Shown here in pieces: positions 7,792 to 16,900 of a stretch of 29,752 nucleotides of DNA. This DNA comes from CAVPKN01 sp964588495. GTDB lineage: Bacteria > Chlamydiota > Chlamydiia > Chlamydiales > JAAKFR01. The first letter of the stretch is position 1. Each line of letters begins with the position of its first letter. The position numbers and the translations under genes were made by a program. Under the pieces are notes generated by a model, which saw only the letters and a list, made by a program, of their open reading frames with translations, was not told the DNA's origin and did not search any database. Where the stretch lies: contig CAZPPS010000028.1 in the NCBI GenBank assembly GCA_964588495.1, positions 1-29,752 on the forward strand, written 5' to 3'.

Positions 7792-9186
7792 CTAAAAGGG
7801 CTGACTATCAATTCCAACACAATAATCTGAATACTCAACTTTTTCTCTCTTCTCAAGTGAGTACAGATGAGGTTGAGGATCTCCCTTGATAAAAACAAGC
7901 AAGTAACTTTGATTGTCTTTAAATAGTGCCTCTTCCATGGGTGCATTTAAATCAGGAGTGGCAACCGCATTAAGCACATCTAATGTTTGGGGGGTTATTT
8001 TTTTTCTTTGGCAAGTGGAAGAACAAATTTTGAGATTGAACTCTAAGGAAGCATAAAATTTTGGCACATAAGATTTAGTTAAATGGCAAGAGACCATCTC
8101 AGCTGCGAACTCATGATCTTGCATGTGCGACAGCTCATTGAGTGTGAGCTCCCACCAGGCATTGATTGTTAGACTGAAAGTTCGATAGGCCCATGAAAGC
8201 ATGAAAGAGCTGCAATCACATGTTGTATCCTTCAAGGATTGGATTCTTGGTGAACCGGTAATTTTTTTATAATCTTCAAAACTGAGCAGACGCCCTTCGA
8301 GAAAGGCTCCATTGACCTCTTCAAAGGCTGTGAGATCTTGACGCACAGCCATATGATAACAATAGAGAGTCGCAAAACGGAGACACTGATGGCCGCTTTT
8401 TTGAATGTACGTATTGATGAATTGACCCTTAAAATGAATGTTTTTCAATGTGGCGTCTTTTAGCTCCGCCGCGTTGAGCATCTCTTCGAAATTATTTAGA
8501 TTGACGCTATGGCTGAGCATGGAATCTACAATCATAAAAGAGCCATCTGACGAAAAACCAGCTGCGATCGCATGCCCTCCTGTACTCAAAATCGTGAAAA
8601 TCATTTTTTTCCCATCAAGAAACGCTGCTTTAAGTTTTTCGGTGAGCATTCTCATCTCACTGTCGCAACTGACCTTAAAAGAACTGCATGAGCGAGTTTC
8701 CCTCGAAACAAATGCAATTTCTGGATTTTGATTTTGATACTGCAAAAATAGATCAGAGAACTTTGAATTATCAGGACCGATAAAGTTATCTGGGTGATCA
8801 GCATACTGCATTTCACGCTCAAGTAAGTATTGGATGTAATCCCACTTGAGATGGCTTTTCTGCTCCATTCGTTCCTTAGCAGAAGAACCAACATGATCTT
8901 CAATATTTTTTTCAAGGATAGGATTGTTTGGTTCCAATTGACTGCTTGAGCAATGTCGGAATAAATGCTTGGCTACAGCAACTCCGACCAACAAGCAAGC
9001 TCCAGCCCAGGCCCCATATGCAACATATGAGGCATGCGGCAGCGCAGATAAGGCTCCGACCTGAAAGTAAACTGTGGTACCGAAAATTGCCAAAGCTAAG
9101 GCCGCGACCAGTAAGGTTACCTCAGGCCAAACTCTTTGCACATGGTCAATCCATATTTTTTCGGAATTAGATTCACTTATATGCAT
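7792..9186 (-). CDS. Inc-like membrane protein with CE-clan (Ulp1/ChlaDub-like) cysteine protease domain, candidate deubiquitinase effector
   Basis: 464 residues. Two hydrophobic segments (about 22-44 and 52-76) form the paired lobe typical of chlamydial inclusion-membrane proteins. Residues about 110-300 carry a convincing CE-clan catalytic layout: His205 (STGGHAIAAG), Asp221 (FMIVDSM), Gln262 and Cys268 (IQKSGHQC). The spacing H-16-D-47-C and a Gln six residues before Cys match Ulp1, YopJ and ChlaDub proteins. Such enzymes cleave ubiquitin-like proteins or acetylate host kinases after type III delivery. The usual Asp-Cys-Gly around the nucleophile is Gln-Cys-Leu here, so activity or substrate may differ. 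The C-terminal 160 residues are unrecognised. The start overlaps the end of the upstream hydrolase gene by 14 bases, so the two form an operon. Confidence 0.62.
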   Translation of the reverse strand: MHISESNSEKIWIDHVQRVWPEVTLLVAALALAIFGTTVYFQVGALSALPHASYVAYGAWAGACLLVGVAVAKHLFRHCSSSQLEPNNPILEKNIEDHVGSSAKERMEQKSHLKWDYIQYLLEREMQYADHPDNFIGPDNSKFSDLFLQYQNQNPEIAFVSRETRSCSSFKVSCDSEMRMLTEKLKAAFLDGKKMIFTILSTGGHAIAAGFSSDGSFMIVDSMLSHSVNLNNFEEMLNAAELKDATLKNIHFKGQFINTYIQKSGHQCLRFATLYCYHMAVRQDLTAFEEVNGAFLEGRLLSFEDYKKITGSPRIQSLKDTTCDCSSFMLSWAYRTFSLTINAWWELTLNELSHMQDHEFAAEMVSCHLTKSYVPKFYASLEFNLKICSSTCQRKKITPQTLDVLNAVATPDLNAPMEEALFKDNQSYLLVFIKGDPQPHLYSLEKREKVEYSDYCVGIDSQPF

Positions 9187-10477
9187 TAATAAATCTCATG
9201 CTGTCTTCAACGATAGGATCTTTGACGGCTCGGACAATGCTTTGATGCCCTTCAGCAGATGTAACATAATGATTAGAAAAAGGTACGTTGGGCAATGCGG
9301 ATGTAAAAGATTGCACTTGCGCGTCAGAAAAGGATGAATAAAAATTGAACGATACATCTTTGCTAACAGCTTGCATTCCTTGGATTACATTTTGAGCGCA
9401 TGAACTACCCCAGGACAGCTCATCATAAACTTCGTCAGAATGAAGAGTTTTAAAAATATCACCCCAAATAGGGCGGATTTGCTCTGGCCAGTCAGGCTGA
9501 TTGACTATTTTTGTTCCGAAAAATGGACCTGCTATGCAATGCGCCATCATTGGATTTTGGATTTTTTCTTCTGATTTAAGCTTTGCAGTAACATAGCCTG
9601 CGATTCGGGCGCCATTTGAAACACCAATCAAAACAATAGGCTTGTTGGGATGTACTTTCGACCAGTTTATCGTTTGTTGCAAGATGTTTTCAGCAGCTTC
9701 TTCTAGTCTACAGTTTCCCTGATCTTGCACATGGGGTTGAAAGATTGTGATTTTATTAGCCATATGGGCTTCAAATTCATCATGATAATCATCAAACATG
9801 GAAGGTAACCCTTTTAGTCCGTGGATGAGTACACATAGCCCAGAGGAGTTCTTATTTTCGAGATCGACACTTTCAGCATAATTCTTTTGATGCGTAAAAT
9901 ATGAAAAGAGAGTCCCTGTTATAAAAGTAATGTCTCTTCCAATGCCGATTAGCTTATCCAATATTCTGACTGGCAAGCTGGGCATTTCTTCCGATAAACC
10001 TTCTTCGGAAAGTAATAAATTTGATTCGCTTTTTGCAATTGAATCTGTGTTGAGCTTCTGCACAAAATCTTTCCCAAAGCATCCACTAATGATTACTCCC
10101 CCAGAAACAGTGCTTAATATGGCAATACCCACTTGCATATTTGTTACTGTTCCAATGAGAGCTAAAAGACCCATCACAAAACATACGTTCCGTATGATAA
10201 ATTCGAAAAAAAATGCTTCTATACTTCTTTTCTCTGAGCTGCCGATAGCATAAAAAGTAAAGGACAGAATTGGCAAGCCGATGAAAGACCAAGCGGCTAT
10301 CTGAACCGGGCAAATATTAGCAATAGCCAGCGAAGCTATAATTAAAAGAGCGATTTTAGAAATAATGGATAACGATTTAGCAATTTGCCCTTGGACTCCC
10401 TCATGATTGCCTTGAATATCAGGACCAGAAAGAGGACATCTCACTAAAAAATTGTTCATACAGCTTGCGTTGCTCAT
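9173..10477 (-). CDS. Membrane-anchored alpha/beta hydrolase (lipase/esterase-like)
   Basis: 434 residues from ATG 10477, chosen because AGGTAGGAAG lies just upstream; the frame is open ten codons further. N-terminal hydrophobic segments at about 38-56, 62-78, 96-112 and 117-135 give a double bilobed membrane region. The C-terminal domain has an alpha/beta-hydrolase layout: the oxyanion strand CVLIHG (215-220), nucleophile elbow GVSNG with Ser287, a likely acid Asp385 (YSSFSDAQV) and His411 (AEGHQSIV). This fold covers lipases, esterases and thioesterases; the substrate cannot be told. It overlaps the protease-like gene downstream. The combination of Inc-like N-terminus and enzyme suggests a host-membrane effector, by inference. 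Confidence 0.7.
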   Translation of the reverse strand: MSNASCMNNFLVRCPLSGPDIQGNHEGVQGQIAKSLSIISKIALLIIASLAIANICPVQIAAWSFIGLPILSFTFYAIGSSEKRSIEAFFFEFIIRNVCFVMGLLALIGTVTNMQVGIAILSTVSGGVIISGCFGKDFVQKLNTDSIAKSESNLLLSEEGLSEEMPSLPVRILDKLIGIGRDITFITGTLFSYFTHQKNYAESVDLENKNSSGLCVLIHGLKGLPSMFDDYHDEFEAHMANKITIFQPHVQDQGNCRLEEAAENILQQTINWSKVHPNKPIVLIGVSNGARIAGYVTAKLKSEEKIQNPMMAHCIAGPFFGTKIVNQPDWPEQIRPIWGDIFKTLHSDEVYDELSWGSSCAQNVIQGMQAVSKDVSFNFYSSFSDAQVQSFTSALPNVPFSNHYVTSAEGHQSIVRAVKDPIVEDSMRFINAYK

Positions 10478-10637
10478 GCCCTTCCTACCTAACCTTATGA
10501 GATCCAAGTTTAATAATTAATTTTATCTTATTAATTACATAAATTCAAGAGTGTTTATGTGCATTAGTTTTATCTTTGGCGTTATTAATATATAAAATTA
10601 TTAAATTATAATATTAGTTAATATATAATATTTTAGC
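10478..10637. promoter_or_regulatory. Very A/T-rich divergent promoter region
   Basis: This gap separates the minus-strand hydrolase operon from the plus-strand GNAT gene. The ribosome-binding site of the hydrolase (10481-10490) lies at its left end. The right end (10580-10635) is almost purely A/T with several TATAAT-like hexamers, so promoter positions cannot be fixed by eye. No ribosome-binding site precedes the ATG at 10638. Confidence 0.5.
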
Positions 10638-11825
10638 ATGACTCAACCAACTAAAATAACATGCGGTTTACCGCTATCATGTTGTAGAAACAATGATGAA
10701 AAAGAGACAGATTTGTCTTGTGATCTCAGGATAGGTGCTGTCGCTATAGGAATCATTGTGGGAAGTGTAGCGCTTATTGTTTTGTTCAACGTACCACTCA
10801 ATCAAATTGGCACAGGCTTCTGCTGGGCAGCCGAAGGATTGGGGGGCATATTAATAGTGGCAGGTATTGGGATCAAAGGAGTTCGAGAAGAAAGCTTAGA
10901 ACAAAAAGTAAATTCAAAATGCCAAACTAGAAAAAAACAAAACTTAGATATAGAGTCTTCCCAGCATGAAAGTGAGGCTAAGCGCAGTCCATTTTCAAAA
11001 AAAACCGCTGCCAAACAAAAACTGCTGGAATCTGGCGATTCGGTTGTAAAAGCTTTACACTCAAATATTGAAGCCTCAAATAACTCAGAAGTTAATCTCC
11101 CAACTACAATTATTGATTTGTCTAACGCAAGTCTGGAAATTCGCAGTCAAGTCATGAAAATGTGGCCGAAACGTACAGCTATCTTTGCAAACGGGTCACC
11201 TGAAGGCGATCGCATTATCTGTATGATCCAAGGAAATAAATTAATTGGCTGTGCCGCTCTTGAACAAATTAATCATGAGTTCCCCCAAAGTCTAGTCGAT
11301 GCTGGATCTCAAAAAATTTATAATCTGAATATAGAAATCTCCCCAGAGCATCAGAAAAAAGAATATGGTAGACAGTTGTTCGATACAGCATGTCAAACTG
11401 TGTTACGAGAAGGCGCTTTATTACATTTTTTAGATTATGGTAGCTCGAAAATTGATGAAAATTCTTATTTAGACGAAAAGACATGTGAATTATTTGATGT
11501 TAATTATGTAATTAGAGGAATAAGGAATGAGTATTTTTTAAAGCAAAAAACTCAAGATAGCAAAGTGCTCAACTACCTAAGAATTAACCCAGAAGATATA
11601 TACATTTTTTGGAACTCTGTTGAAACTGTGGATGGTTTAAACCACTTAGTGAATTATATGAAAACTTACCCTGATGATTTAGAACTCCTAGAAAAAGATA
11701 TTTCAGTTTTAGGACACTGCCAACTTACATTAGATACATATAAAAATATTTGGCCTAAGGAAGAACTTATCAAATATGAGACTAATTTAAAAGAACTGCA
11801 AAAAATGCACAGCTCTATGCATTAA
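10638..11825 (+). CDS. Inc-like membrane protein with GNAT-type acetyltransferase domain
   Basis: 395 residues. A cysteine-containing N-terminus is followed by two hydrophobic lobes (about 31-52 and 58-80), then a charged linker (85-150). Residues about 155-295 resemble a GNAT acetyltransferase: the strand ICMIQGNKLIGCAAL, the motif-A strand and acetyl-CoA loop NLNIEISPEHQKKEYGRQLF (229-248), and a final strand near FDVNYVIRG. The Q/R-x-x-G-x-G/A loop is degenerate (KKEYGRQ), so cofactor binding needs testing. The helical last 100 residues are unrecognised. It is divergent from the hydrolase/protease pair. A role as a host-directed acetyltransferase at the inclusion membrane is inference. Confidence 0.58.
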   Translation: MTQPTKITCGLPLSCCRNNDEKETDLSCDLRIGAVAIGIIVGSVALIVLFNVPLNQIGTGFCWAAEGLGGILIVAGIGIKGVREESLEQKVNSKCQTRKKQNLDIESSQHESEAKRSPFSKKTAAKQKLLESGDSVVKALHSNIEASNNSEVNLPTTIIDLSNASLEIRSQVMKMWPKRTAIFANGSPEGDRIICMIQGNKLIGCAALEQINHEFPQSLVDAGSQKIYNLNIEISPEHQKKEYGRQLFDTACQTVLREGALLHFLDYGSSKIDENSYLDEKTCELFDVNYVIRGIRNEYFLKQKTQDSKVLNYLRINPEDIYIFWNSVETVDGLNHLVNYMKTYPDDLELLEKDISVLGHCQLTLDTYKNIWPKEELIKYETNLKELQKMHSSMH

Positions 11826-11916
11826 ATTTCTAATTCATGACTCTGCGATTTGTTGATTGAAATTCTTTATTTTCAGTCATTTGAAAAGTCTTGATTTCTA
11901 GAGCATTGCATCTCTA

Positions 11917-12663
11917 CTATGTCTGTCCATTATTTGTAGAGCCCACACATTGAGTTAAATATGCTTGATGTCTTGCAAGTCTTGCTTGAGCATCGTCAAT
12001 ATCAATCGCAACATGATCTGGACCATTTAGGCTATAATTTGAATTGCTCTGAGCCTGTCCTTGTTTTGAGAAAGTCTGAGACAAGATTTCCAAACGCTCT
12101 ATTTGGTCCTCCAACTTGCTGGTATTATTACCGATAGCTGTGTGGGATTCTTGCATTTCATGGGTGGCATGCTGAAGGCCATCACGTGCACTTTCGATTG
12201 AGGTTATTCCAAAATCCAATCTTTCTTCCAAACCTTGAAACATTGCCTGTGTATCTTCTTTAAGAGTTTCAAATCGATCTAGTTCGCCATCAAATTTTAT
12301 TACGTTTTTCCTCAGCCTTGCGTTTTCAGCCTCATAGCGATCCAGATTTTCTCTCAGTTGGATAACTATTTCTTCGAATTTTGGAGGTGAAGATGCACAC
12401 AAACAAATGCCTGCTACAATTGTTATGGCTGAAACTCCTCCAACTACAATCCCAATCATCCATCCAGGTGCTGTATTCTGAATCCACGGGTTCGCAAATT
12501 CATAAATAGTAACCAAGGTTCCAATCCCACCCACTCCAAATAAGGTATTTCGGGTTCCATTGAGCAAACATCTCCCTCTCCAATCTGCTATAGCTTGAAC
12601 CGTCTCCTGGCTGTAGTCTGCAACGGCATTTTTTGTTGCGATTAGTGCATTATAAACCGTCAT
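11917..12663 (-). CDS. Inc-like protein: two membrane segments plus long coiled coil
   Basis: 248 residues. Hydrophobic lobes at about 40-55 and 68-90 are separated by a short loop (FANPWIQNTAPGW), the hallmark of Inc proteins. Residues about 93-205 form heptad-rich coiled coil (ENLDRYEAENARLRKNVIKF), with a polar tail. It starts five bases after the stop of the next gene upstream (12668-13462), so the two form an operon. Inc coiled coils often bind host SNARE or trafficking proteins; nothing specific can be read here. Confidence 0.65.
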   Translation of the reverse strand: MTVYNALIATKNAVADYSQETVQAIADWRGRCLLNGTRNTLFGVGGIGTLVTIYEFANPWIQNTAPGWMIGIVVGGVSAITIVAGICLCASSPPKFEEIVIQLRENLDRYEAENARLRKNVIKFDGELDRFETLKEDTQAMFQGLEERLDFGITSIESARDGLQHATHEMQESHTAIGNNTSKLEDQIERLEILSQTFSKQGQAQSNSNYSLNGPDHVAIDIDDAQARLARHQAYLTQCVGSTNNGQT

Positions 12664-12667
12664 CCCT

Positions 12668-13462
12668 TCATCCTAATTTGCGCAAATAGTTTTCTAGCTC
12701 ATCTATCTGACGTCTTCTCAGTGTTACTTCTTGCCTAAGTTCCTCATTTTCATTTCTAAGTTGTTCTTTTTCTTGGTCATCAGAGATGGATTTTTTATGA
12801 TAGTCATCCAGAGCAGCTAATGCCTGATTGAGAGCTGCTCTACAACCATTAAGTTCATTTTTGAGGGTGAAAATCTCTTCATTCTGTATCAAGACCGTGT
12901 TTTCTAAAGCGGGATTAATTGCATCAACCAGTGTTTGTACAACTTCATCTACAGTCTCTGCAGTTTGTTTTTGCGTCTGTACACTCTCTGACAGCATCTC
13001 TTCAGTTTTGAGTAACTGATCGCCGATTTTTTGGAGTTGTTCAGTTTCCGACTCAAGCCTCTCAATATTTTGGCCGGTAACTTTTTCATGACGATCAAGT
13101 GCATTTTCAAAACGGGCTTCTATGTTCTCAAATCTATCAAGCCCTTGATTTAAAGCATCTACCGTTTCTCCCACTTGATCATTTGCGTTTGCCGCTTGAA
13201 AATAGGTCCAAGATCTGATGCTTAAATCTACCAAGCACTCTGTGGCTCCTCCGGTCACTCCGCCTAATACGCCACCACAAGTGCCACCTACGCCAACCGC
13301 CGCTGCTGCTGTTGCGGGATTCAGTGCGATGGCAGTGAGTACAAGAGGAGCTGTCACTACGCCTCCGCCAAGCGCTACCAAACCTATGAATCCCACAGCC
13401 GTAAAGGTTGCAGCGCCTGCAATAGCTCCACCTATAGCACCAACTTTTACCCCTGTAGCCAT
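12668..13462 (-). CDS. Glycine/alanine-rich membrane and coiled-coil protein, Inc-like
   Basis: 264 residues. The first 75 are almost entirely hydrophobic and glycine/alanine-rich (GAIGGAIAGAATFTAVGFIG, later GVGGTCGGVLGGVTGGA), like glycine-zipper membrane segments. Residues 88-264 are heptad-rich coiled coil (LDRFENIEARFENALDRHEK; EQLRNENEELRQEV). GGAGGG sits five bases before ATG 13462, a strong ribosome-binding site. It is the first gene of the pair with 11917-12663, and the two proteins share the coiled-coil wording LDRFE, so they may be distant paralogues or partners. Confidence 0.66.
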   Translation of the reverse strand: MATGVKVGAIGGAIAGAATFTAVGFIGLVALGGGVVTAPLVLTAIALNPATAAAAVGVGGTCGGVLGGVTGGATECLVDLSIRSWTYFQAANANDQVGETVDALNQGLDRFENIEARFENALDRHEKVTGQNIERLESETEQLQKIGDQLLKTEEMLSESVQTQKQTAETVDEVVQTLVDAINPALENTVLIQNEEIFTLKNELNGCRAALNQALAALDDYHKKSISDDQEKEQLRNENEELRQEVTLRRRQIDELENYLRKLG

Positions 13463-13591
13463 ATCCCTCCGGACTATTTTTCAAAGTATGTAAATTAATG
13501 ACCTGTCGTCATCGAGATTAAGGATTCACTCATTGTATTTGGAGAAAGTGCATTTTTTGGCTTCGTGGCAATGCGTTACCCCAATGCAAGG

Positions 13592-13888
13592 CTATTTTGG
13601 TTCCATATCCACTTTTAACGTGCCATCTTTTGTAGAAATAGCGAAATGTACCTTCTTTTCCTCAATCAAACTTGTTATCGCACTATAAAATTCTTGGTTA
13701 ATAGGCTCTGAAATATCTGATAAAATGATCCCTTTATAATAAAGTTTATCTACTTTAGCATATACATTATCTGTCTTTTGCAAGAGCTCAGCACTCAAAC
13801 AAAATTTCCCTTTTTCTTCTGTTCGTTTTGCATAGAATTTGATGTGGGAATAGTCAGCATCAAAAACTGCACTCTTGGCCATTGTCAT
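13592..13888 (-). CDS. Small hypothetical protein downstream of the relaxase
   Basis: 98 residues from ATG 13888, chosen because GGAGAG lies six bases upstream; the frame is open to a TTG at 13966 next to the relaxase stop. It is soluble and mixed alpha/beta (HIKFYAKRTEEKGKFCLSAE; KKVHFAISTKDGTLKVDMEP). It is probably co-transcribed with the relaxase. There is no recognisable family; an accessory mobilisation role is only suggested by position. Confidence 0.5.
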   Translation of the reverse strand: MTMAKSAVFDADYSHIKFYAKRTEEKGKFCLSAELLQKTDNVYAKVDKLYYKGIILSDISEPINQEFYSAITSLIEEKKVHFAISTKDGTLKVDMEPK

Positions 13889-13980
13889 AGTCATCTCTCC
13901 GTTTAACGATTCTTTATAAACAAAGGGAAAATTTGTGTCCAACCATTGTGGCCTTGAAAAAACCAATCGGAACGGGTTTA

Positions 13981-16900
13981 CTAAATATCTAATTCTTGCC
14001 CTTTCGACTGATCAAGACTGTGTTGGTTCACACTTGTATAATCGTACTTGAATTCAGTAACAGCAGCTTTTTCTTGATAGCTATCCGCATTAAGTACAGC
14101 TTTTATCTGGCTTGGATCTTTCAGAATCTGGACTGTTTCTTTGAGAATCTCTGAGTTGATTTCCCAATGTCTTTGTCCGAATTTCTTCTCTAAGTCACAT
14201 CGCAAGCGCTCCTCCACTGTAAAAAGCACCTCATGCGCTATTTTTGGATCAATTTGTAAGGCGTTTGCCTTGAGTTGTGCCATTAATTGCTCTAACCCGA
14301 CAGCTTTATTTTGTGCCCGCAGGATCATGTCTTTGATGAAAGATGTGGGTTTATCTTGAGGCAAAGGATCAGCTAAATCCCATTTGGGGGGTAATTCTTT
14401 GGCCAGAATTGATTTGTCAACTTCGTGGAGACTCTTTACTCCAATTTTGCGAAGCTCCTTGCAAAGCGTTTCTGAGGCTTCAAAGCCTGCTTTGTCATTG
14501 TCTGGCCATATTATCACGTCTCGCATGAAAAGAGGTCGCCAATCGGTCTTATTTACTGCGCTAGCACCGCCTGACCAAGTGATGCAGATCATTTTTTCTG
14601 GTGGAAACATTTTTGATGCGGCATCTGCTGTTTTTTCTCCTTCGACAACGAGAACCTTTGATTTGGGATAGGCTTGTAAAAGCTGTAGATTGTAGATTGG
14701 TTTTTTGTTCGCTTGATAACCTTTCAGGCTCCAGTTTGGCTCATCATCGTTGTCTTTGTAATGACCATAGCTGAGAGGCAGAACTATTTTTTTTCCTGCC
14801 TTATCTTGAAGTCGAAGGGTATAAAACAAAACTCCTCCATCATGATCACAATATTGATAGCGGGCAGTTTCCATGTAGTAGTGTGCTAGATTTTTCGAAA
14901 TTTTATCGAGTGTGGGTGCTGATTCAGATGGTTTTAATGATACCCAATCCTGATCCTTTTCTGATTTTTTTAAAAAATAATGAACGGGAGCTTGTGTAGG
15001 CGCCTGTCCCATGAAATCCTTAGCCCAAGCAATGGCTTCAGCATTTGAACAAAATAGCCTTTTTTGAATTAGCTGTAGGGGGCCTCCCCCTTCTTTTTTC
15101 TCAAAATCATGGAAGCAACCCAATCCTTTTCCCGTAAATACAACAGCCAATGAACCATTTGTCCCAAAACGTAATCCTTTACTGTCTCTTCTTGTCGGAC
15201 CTTCAGGGAATAGTTTGTGGACTAGTGAATCCAAATTCTCTTTTAGTTTTGACTCTAAATCAGCAAGGGTATCTTTATTTTGAGTCATTTCATGTTTCAT
15301 CGAACGTTCTTGCAAGATTTCTAAGCTCTTTGGGGAAAAGCTTGAACGTATTTCTTTGGTGTTGAATACACGCAATAATTCAAAAGCGTGGGAGTTTCTT
15401 TCTCTGCAAGCTTGGTGCCATTCAGAGAAGTGGGCGCTTTTGCCTCCTGCTTCTTCTTCGGATCTGACAATTGTATAAAGAGCCGAGGCTTTATCTGAGC
15501 TTTTGTAGTACCCTCTAAGAAAGTTTCTTTTTTCCTCAGGCAATTTTTTCCAAAAATCGTTCGATTTGGATTTTGCAATTTTAACTGAAGGGGCTGAACT
15601 TTCTGCTATTTTCTTAAAATCTGCCTTTATTTTTTCAGAATCAAATTTCAGATCATCTTCAAATCTAACTTCTTGTACTTTTCCGAGCGCGCTTTGTTTT
15701 TCAAACTTTGGATTGAAAAATTCATGATCTGGTTGCTTGTCTTTATAGCGTTCGATTATTTTTGAAGTTTTACCACGTACTTCTTCCCAGGCTGAAAGAC
15801 CAAACCCTTTTGCTTTAACAAGCATTGAATCTGAGCTTTTGAACTCTGCTACTCTTTGTTCTTTGAGAGCCTGTGCTTGTTGTTTTTCCAGGTCATTGTC
15901 ATTAAGATAGGTCAATGTTGAATCTTTTTGAGTACGCCGCAAGGACTGTCTCTTCAAGTCGGCTAAATTCTTTGTTTCCTGTTCAGAAACAAAGCACTCC
16001 ACTTTTTTGAAATGACGTGTGAGCCCTACATAAAAAGACTCTTTATTCATCATACTGGAATGCAACACATAAGCTTTATCAGCTGAATCGCCTTGTGAGC
16101 GATAGAAAGTGGTCGCGTATCCTAGCTGGAAAGTTCTATATTCTCTTGGATCAAACGTAACAATTCGGTTTTTGACCTGGACTGTAAAGTTGTCCTCAGT
16201 TGCAGCAACGAGTATGCCTTTCGTTCCGTTATTCACTTTGAGCATATTGTCATTCTTGCGAAACTCAATGCGATCTCCCACCCCTACGTAAACCTTTCCA
16301 TAAGCAGTTTCACATTCAAATTCCCGATCCGTCAACTCCCCTGCCTCTTTACGATATAACCGCGCCAATTCGTTAAGAACCTTAATTTCACGGTTGGTGT
16401 GTGCGATAATTAGGGAAGATTCATTTGGATTAAGAGCCCTATTGGTAGCCCACTCTTTGATAAGAGACTCAATGGACTCCTCCTTAGAAGACTGCCACTT
16501 GATATTGCCGTTTTTCCAAATTGCATCAAGAGCTGCCCCCATTTCGCCCCTGGCAAGCTTTTTAGCAATTTCCCGTTCCGATTCGTCACTTTGACGTTGG
16601 ATATTTTCTAAACGTTGCGCCCCATATCTCTCAGAAAAAACTTTGTAACCGAGTCCCCTTTCAACAGATGGGAGTTGTGCTGAGTCTCCTGCTAAAATGA
16701 GTTGAGCATCAAAACGTTTCGCGCATTTGAGCAGCTCAAGCATAGGTCTAGTTCCTAGCTTACCCACTTCATCGATCATCCACACTTCATGTTTTTGGAT
16801 TTTGAGTTTGCCACTGCTGATTGAGAAAAGAAATCGGTAGACATTCTCGGCGTTTGAAAAACCCTTTTCTTTCAATACTTCTGCTGTAGCACTATCAGGC

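Noticed and set aside
8438..9337. Plus-strand frames opposite the protease and hydrolase genes
   Set aside because: Low-complexity shadows with no start signals; the minus-strand genes have clear motifs.
13179..13493. Open frames on both strands over the start of the glycine-rich Inc-like gene
   Set aside because: They are out-of-frame products of the G/C-rich glycine codons; only the 12668-13462 frame has a ribosome-binding site and sensible composition.
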